Source: Clostridiales bacterium UBA1248 (GTDB taxonomy: Bacteria > Bacillota > Clostridia > Oscillospirales > CAG-272). Taken from it: a DNA stretch of 8,682 nt. A model generated the notes under the pieces. That model saw only the letters and a program-made list of their open reading frames with translations, searched no databases and had not been told where the DNA came from. Below are positions 6,242 through 8,682 of the stretch, in pieces (the stretch's first letter is position 1; each line of letters starts with the position of its first letter). Location: positions 1 through 8,682 of the forward strand of contig DBWC01000074.1 in assembly GCA_002308615.1 (NCBI GenBank), written 5' to 3'. Both the position numbers and the translations under genes were made by a program.

Positions 6242-7377
6242 CAGCCCGTCCTGCGGCAATCCTTCAGGTATTCCGCCGTCTCTTTGTACAGGTTATCTTT
6301 TTTCAGGTTTTCTTTGTATTGGCTGAGTGTGTAATCCGGTTCCGTCAGCGCACGGGTATAATGGTTCTGCGCCATAAGAGTGGCAGCCTGTGCAAATGCA
6401 GGCGTTATCGTCCCGCGGTTCTTTTCCGTACGGATACAATCGGTCCGCTTTTTGCAGACGAGCTTGAACGGATCACCGTCCGCCGTTTCCGGAACGCCGT
6501 ACTGTTTTGCGTATTGCTTGCAGGTCATCGGCGTTTTTTCGTGCTTATGATAGAACAGGCTGATCCCGGTGCAGTATTTCTGAATATTTTGGTCTGTTTT
6601 CATAAACGGTCTTTTGCAAACCAGACACAGCCGCAGATAATGCCCGATCATCAGGCTCTCGAAAAGCTCGGTGACGATCAGATCCGTATAGGTTTTGAAC
6701 TGCATCGTCTTTCCGGGAACGAAATTGTTCACGCTGTCAGAAAGAATATACGGCGTATAATTCACGTTCGGCTGCACGGCGGCGTCCAGCCGGAACTCCA
6801 TAAATGCAAGCGAGAAAAGACGATCGGAATCGTGGTTATCAATATGGGAATACCGGTCGGCGATCCGGTGGATCTTTCCGTAAATCTCCGGTATTTCATC
6901 ATAAAGCGCTGCGTAAAACTTCATAAGCCCGGATATCCGTTCCGCGGCCTCCTCCGCCCGGAGCCGCAAAGCGTTCGTCGGCATATATTCCGAAAGCGGC
7001 GATGAGGGCAAAAACTCGGTATCTATCCCGAAATCCATATCCGAAAGCAGTTTTTTCACAAGATAGATATTATCGTCTGAGAATGCGCTGCGGATCTCGT
7101 CCGTGTCGATATATCCGAACGGCTTGATCTCTTTCAGTATTTCTGTTTCGGCCAGTATCGCGCCGCAGGACTTTGAAAGCGCTTCTTCAATCTCCTGATT
7201 ATGCTTTATCGCGTTGAGCCCGGCGAGCAAAGTGAAATAATGCTCATGGAGCGGAATCTCGATTTTGTTCACATCAAAGGAATCCAGCAGGCTGTAACAG
7301 TAGGAACCGAGAATATCCCTGTTCCCATGAAAACAAATATCCTGTTTTGTAAATACGGCTTCGAGAGGGTAAAACAT
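6241..7377 (-). CDS. DUF6076-like protein with C-terminal Cys4 zinc finger
   Basis: A 378-residue soluble protein without signal peptide or membrane segment. The C-terminal third has a treble-clef-like cysteine cluster: C251 and C254 in LCLVCKRPFMKTDQNIQKYC, C269, and C286 in MTCKQYAKQYG. This arrangement is that of DUF6076/CGNR-type proteins of Clostridia, as I recall them, which are uncharacterised but often DNA- or RNA-associated. The N-terminal 240 residues are mostly helical with no motif I know. ATG 7377 is supported by AAAGG about six bases upstream. It lies 97 bases after the LexA-like gene, and its stop codon overlaps the ribosome binding site of the sigma gene. It is thus the direct upstream partner of the sigma factor and could be its co-regulator or anti-sigma; that role is inference. 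Confidence 0.8.
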   Translation of the reverse strand: MFYPLEAVFTKQDICFHGNRDILGSYCYSLLDSFDVNKIEIPLHEHYFTLLAGLNAIKHNQEIEEALSKSCGAILAETEILKEIKPFGYIDTDEIRSAFSDDNIYLVKKLLSDMDFGIDTEFLPSSPLSEYMPTNALRLRAEEAAERISGLMKFYAALYDEIPEIYGKIHRIADRYSHIDNHDSDRLFSLAFMEFRLDAAVQPNVNYTPYILSDSVNNFVPGKTMQFKTYTDLIVTELFESLMIGHYLRLCLVCKRPFMKTDQNIQKYCTGISLFYHKHEKTPMTCKQYAKQYGVPETADGDPFKLVCKKRTDCIRTEKNRGTITPAFAQAATLMAQNHYTRALTEPDYTLSQYKENLKKDNLYKETAEYLKDCRRTG

Positions 7378-7394
7378 GGCGGGCCTTTCTGTTT

Positions 7395-7423
7395 GTTTCG
7401 GAAACGGTTTTCGGCTGTTTCGG
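7395..7423. repeat. Triple GTTT(T)CGG repeat in the leader of the DUF6076-like gene
   Basis: On the plus strand GTTTCGG (7395-7401), GTTTTCGG (7407-7414) and GTTTCGG (7417-7423) occur with 12- and 10-base spacing, about one helical turn apart. On the minus (coding) strand they read CCGAAAC. They fill the short gap between the LexA-like gene and the DUF6076-like start codon. They could be a protein-binding array in the leader; no stable hairpin or T-tract is present. Confidence 0.35.
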
Positions 7424-7474
7424 AATTTCTCCTTTTTTTCAAAAATCGGGGGATAAAGTATATGGGGAAAGAAA

Positions 7475-8092
7475 TCAGCAGTCCTTCAGGATATGCCGGA
7501 CGACGCCCTGTATACGGACAATGTTCTTTTTGACAAGCTTGCCTGGATAGAGCGCTTCGTTTTCATAAGCAAGCTTCGGCTGCCCGTTCTTCCGGAACCC
7601 TTTCAGCCGTTTGATCTGCGTTTCGCCTTCATCGTCCAGCGCGGCGACGATATCGCCCTCTTTCGGTTCGGCGTCGATCTCAATGAACAGGGTATCGCCG
7701 GGAGCGATCCCCGCGTCCGTCATGGAATCGCCTGACGCTGTGATCGAAACGAGATTCTTCTCCGGGAAGTAAAAGGGCGAAAGCATATTGAACGCCACCA
7801 CGTGCTGTTCCTCCACCGTGCCGGGGCCGCAGGAGCCGATGTTATCCAGCGCCAGACATTTTGTGGAATTGTATTGGATACGGCTCCCGACCTTTAAGGT
7901 GATAACGCCATTTTCATAGCCGAGCTTTCGCTCCTGTGCCAGATCTTTCAGATACCGGTGCACGATGCTGGTGGAAAGCCGGAAATGCTCCGCGATCTGC
8001 GCCACGGACGGCTGAGTTTGATTCTCGGTCATATATTCGGTAAGATATTTCAGAATGGCTTCCATTCGTTCGTAATTCTTCGGCCTTGCCAT
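7475..8092 (-). CDS. LexA-like self-cleaving repressor (S24 peptidase)
   Basis: A 205-residue repressor. Residues about 5-57 form a winged helix-turn-helix (PSVAQIAEHFRLSTSIVHRYLKDL). The C-terminal S24 domain has a predicted cleavage site at C88-G89 (GSCGPGTVEEQ), the nucleophile S123 in SGDSM and the general base K161, a 38-residue spacing like that in Firmicute LexA. RecA-stimulated self-cleavage after DNA damage is expected from the family. Cys-Gly rather than Ala-Gly is seen in UmuD and some phage repressors, which hints at an element-specific regulator rather than the host LexA. ATG 8092 is chosen for its strong AAGGAGG eight bases upstream; a frame extension to 8134 would run through the operator. 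It is first in the minus-strand LexA/DUF6076/sigma gene set and is preceded by a sigma-A promoter and palindrome. Confidence 0.92.
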   Translation of the reverse strand: MARPKNYERMEAILKYLTEYMTENQTQPSVAQIAEHFRLSTSIVHRYLKDLAQERKLGYENGVITLKVGSRIQYNSTKCLALDNIGSCGPGTVEEQHVVAFNMLSPFYFPEKNLVSITASGDSMTDAGIAPGDTLFIEIDAEPKEGDIVAALDDEGETQIKRLKGFRKNGQPKLAYENEALYPGKLVKKNIVRIQGVVRHILKDC

Positions 8093-8100
8093 CGGTGGGG

Positions 8101-8107
8101 CCTCCTT
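8101..8107 (-). promoter_or_regulatory. Strong ribosome binding site of the LexA-like gene
   Basis: AAGGAGG on the minus strand is followed by CCCCACCG and ATG (8092), a spacing of eight. It decides the start over the longer in-frame option at 8134. Confidence 0.85.
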
Positions 8108-8121
8108 TTTATGTCCATTAT

Positions 8122-8138
8122 TAGAATGTTGCATTCTA
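8122..8138. promoter_or_regulatory. Palindromic operator of the LexA-like repressor (TAGAATG-N3-CATTCTA)
   Basis: A perfect 17-base inverted repeat, TAGAATG TTG CATTCTA, covers the predicted transcription start, directly downstream of the -10 box of the promoter at 8144-8172. A repressor bound here would block initiation. The half-site differs from the Bacillus SOS box (CGAAC-N4-GTTCG), so the repressor's specificity may be its own. Autoregulation is inferred from position. Confidence 0.65.
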
Positions 8139-8143
8139 TTATC

Positions 8144-8172
8144 AGGATAACATAGAACATTTGTTTTGTCAA
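8144..8172 (-). promoter_or_regulatory. Sigma-A promoter of the LexA-like gene
   Basis: On the minus strand a perfect -35 TTGACA (8172-8167) and a -10 TATCCT (8149-8144) are 17 bases apart. The start site would be near 8137, giving a leader of about 45 bases before ATG 8092. The promoter probably also drives the DUF6076-like and sigma genes, as no convincing second promoter is seen in the 97-base gap. Confidence 0.75.
8154..8167. promoter_or_regulatory. Imperfect SOS-box-like site inside the promoter spacer
   Basis: AGAACATTTGTTTT resembles the Firmicute LexA box (CGAACRNRYGTTYC), with GAAC and GTTY correctly spaced but mismatches at the ends and one inner position. It lies between -35 and -10 of the LexA-like promoter. 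It might let the host LexA repress this element promoter. An A+T-rich spacer can give such a match by chance. Confidence 0.3.
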
Positions 8173-8184
8173 TACCTTAACATG

Positions 8185-8216
8185 AAAAATCCCGTCGCGG
8201 GAAGTTCGCAACGGGA
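8185..8216 (-). terminator. Intrinsic terminator of the small-protein gene
   Basis: On the minus strand TCCCGTTGCG pairs with CGCGACGGGA (10 bp, one wobble) around the loop AACTTCC and is followed by TTTTT. It lies 64 bases after the stop of the 43-residue gene and 12 bases before the -35 of the LexA-like promoter, so it separates the two transcripts. Confidence 0.9.
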
Positions 8217-8279
8217 CAACAAAGGATATTCTTTTATTATGATTTTGAAAAATTTGAAGAACCAATACCGAAAAACCTT

Positions 8280-8411
8280 TCAAAAAACGCTTACCTTAAA
8301 CGGAAACATCGGTGTGATCTTGTAGTCCATGTTTCTCCATTCGTTGATACCGTTGATCAGCAGATTGCACTCAAAATCCGTAAAACTGATTTTTACTTTT
8401 TTCTCTCGCAT
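8280..8411 (-). CDS. 43-residue small protein of mobile-element type
   Basis: A short gene from ATG 8411 to TGA 8280-8282, beginning MREKKVKISFTDFECNLLIN and ending PMFPFKVSVF. It has a strong GGAGG seven bases before the start, a good sigma-A promoter (8444-8472) and its own terminator (8185-8216), so it is very likely expressed. The KISFTDFECNLLINGINEWRN part resembles small proteins I recall from Clostridia conjugative elements that carry a pattern like FxxxxxxNALNxxR. Those are uncharacterised. The sequence is basic at the N-terminus, with a central amphipathic helix and no signal peptide. A small DNA-binding or accessory regulator is possible, but no function can be assigned. Confidence 0.75.
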   Translation of the reverse strand: MREKKVKISFTDFECNLLINGINEWRNMDYKITPMFPFKVSVF

Positions 8412-8443
8412 GATAAAACCTCCGCTTCTTTTTTTGCGTTTTC

Positions 8444-8472
8444 ATCATATCAAAAGAGCGGAACAATGTCGA
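8444..8472 (-). promoter_or_regulatory. Sigma-A promoter of the small-protein gene
   Basis: On the minus strand -35 TCGACA (8472-8467) and -10 TATGAT (8449-8444) are 17 bases apart, each with five of six consensus matches. The leader would be about 26 bases and includes GGAGG. A GAATGT (8471-8476), equal to part of the LexA-type operator half-site, touches the -35 box. Confidence 0.75.
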
Positions 8473-8480
8473 ATGTGCGA

Positions 8481-8518
8481 AAATGATTTTGTCACAGGCA
8501 TCCCAAATCATTTGTCAC
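8481..8518. repeat. Overlapping inverted and direct repeats upstream of the small-gene promoter
   Basis: AAATGATTT (8481-8489) and AAATCATTT (8505-8513) are perfect inverted repeats. TTTGTCAC occurs at 8488-8495 and 8511-8518 in direct orientation, 23 bases (about two helical turns) apart. The cluster begins 9 bases upstream of the -35 box of the minus-strand promoter, a place for an activator or an operator. Confidence 0.5.
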
Positions 8519-8682
8519 GCTATTATCGGCGAAAATCAAAATTTCGGATATAGATATAGTGGAGGGAGAGGAAAACACGTTCTCTTCCCCGGCAAGTATT
8601 CAAGAAGTCGTTAAGTCGGCACCCCCGTGGAAGAGGTCGCCGAAAAAACCGAATACCGTTTTACATAAGGACCCGTTCGTAA
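8487..8682 (+). other. Unassigned right end with an open plus-strand frame
   Basis: A plus-strand frame is open from 8487 to the window edge. A GTG at 8559 gives VEGEENTFSSPASIQEV and continues through KPNTVLHKDPFV. GGAGGG (8561-8566) lies just inside that GTG and within a hairpin (GGGAGAG 8564-8570 with CTCTTCC 8582-8588), so it does not serve as a normal ribosome binding site. There is no good plus-strand promoter. I cannot tell whether this is the 5' part of a gene or chance; I see nothing else certain in the last 200 bases. Confidence 0.22.

Noticed and set aside
6229..7005. Plus-strand open frame opposite the DUF6076-like gene
   Set aside because: The minus strand has a coherent protein with an ordered cysteine cluster and ribosome binding site. 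The plus-strand translation is Arg/Leu/Phe-rich and without recognisable motifs.
8612..8640. Weak TCGGC...GCCGA hairpin followed by A-rich sequence
   Set aside because: The stem is short with a large loop, and there is no T-tract on the plus strand.

Overview
The window looks like DNA from an anaerobic, gut-type Firmicute of the class Clostridia. The reasons are an oxygen-sensitive glycyl radical enzyme with its activase, AAGGAG-type ribosome binding sites, sigma-A promoters with 17-nt spacers, intrinsic terminators with T-tracts, and small accessory genes of a Clostridia mobile-element style. This assignment is inference from sequence style; no marker gene is present.

Region 1 (1-3861, + strand) is a two-gene metabolic operon. 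It holds the 3' part of a radical-SAM glycyl radical enzyme activase with two 4Fe-4S cluster motifs. Fourteen bases later comes a 991-residue glycyl radical enzyme (GRE). The GRE has the thiyl Cys/Glu pair (C633, E635) and the C-terminal glycyl loop (G966). It also carries about 185 extra N-terminal residues whose first part looks like an SCP2 sterol/lipid-carrier fold. A clean intrinsic terminator ends the operon. The substrate is not identifiable; the N-terminal domain suggests a hydrophobic one.

Region 2 (3862-5056) has no intact gene and reads as an integration scar. It contains two decayed minus-strand ORFs, a tmRNA/tRNA T-arm-like fragment, a long nested hairpin, a minus-strand terminator, and the 3' part of a tRNA-Pro running exactly from the anticodon loop to CCA. 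That last piece is the classic core of a tRNA-targeted attachment site; by its orientation, the inserted DNA lies to the right and the old chromosome to the left. Beyond it are a pair of 12-bp-spaced direct repeats and the last 73 codons of a gene cut off at a palindrome, probably a glycosidase-like beta-sandwich C-terminus.

Region 3 (5057-8682) is the left part of an accessory element, read on the minus strand. From upstream to downstream it has a 43-residue small protein with its own promoter and terminator, a LexA-like self-cleaving repressor with a promoter and palindromic operator, a DUF6076-like zinc-finger protein, and a divergent sigma-70-family factor. The sigma factor has an acidic N-terminus, a Cys-rich insertion inside region 4 and a basic tail. 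The DUF6076-like and sigma genes are tightly coupled: the sigma ribosome binding site overlaps the preceding stop codon and its start is TTG. My reading is a DNA-damage-inducible switch: LexA represses its own promoter, and relief would raise the zinc-finger protein and the sigma factor, which could turn on the rest of the element outside the window. The right-hand end holds inverted and direct repeats and an open frame I cannot assign.
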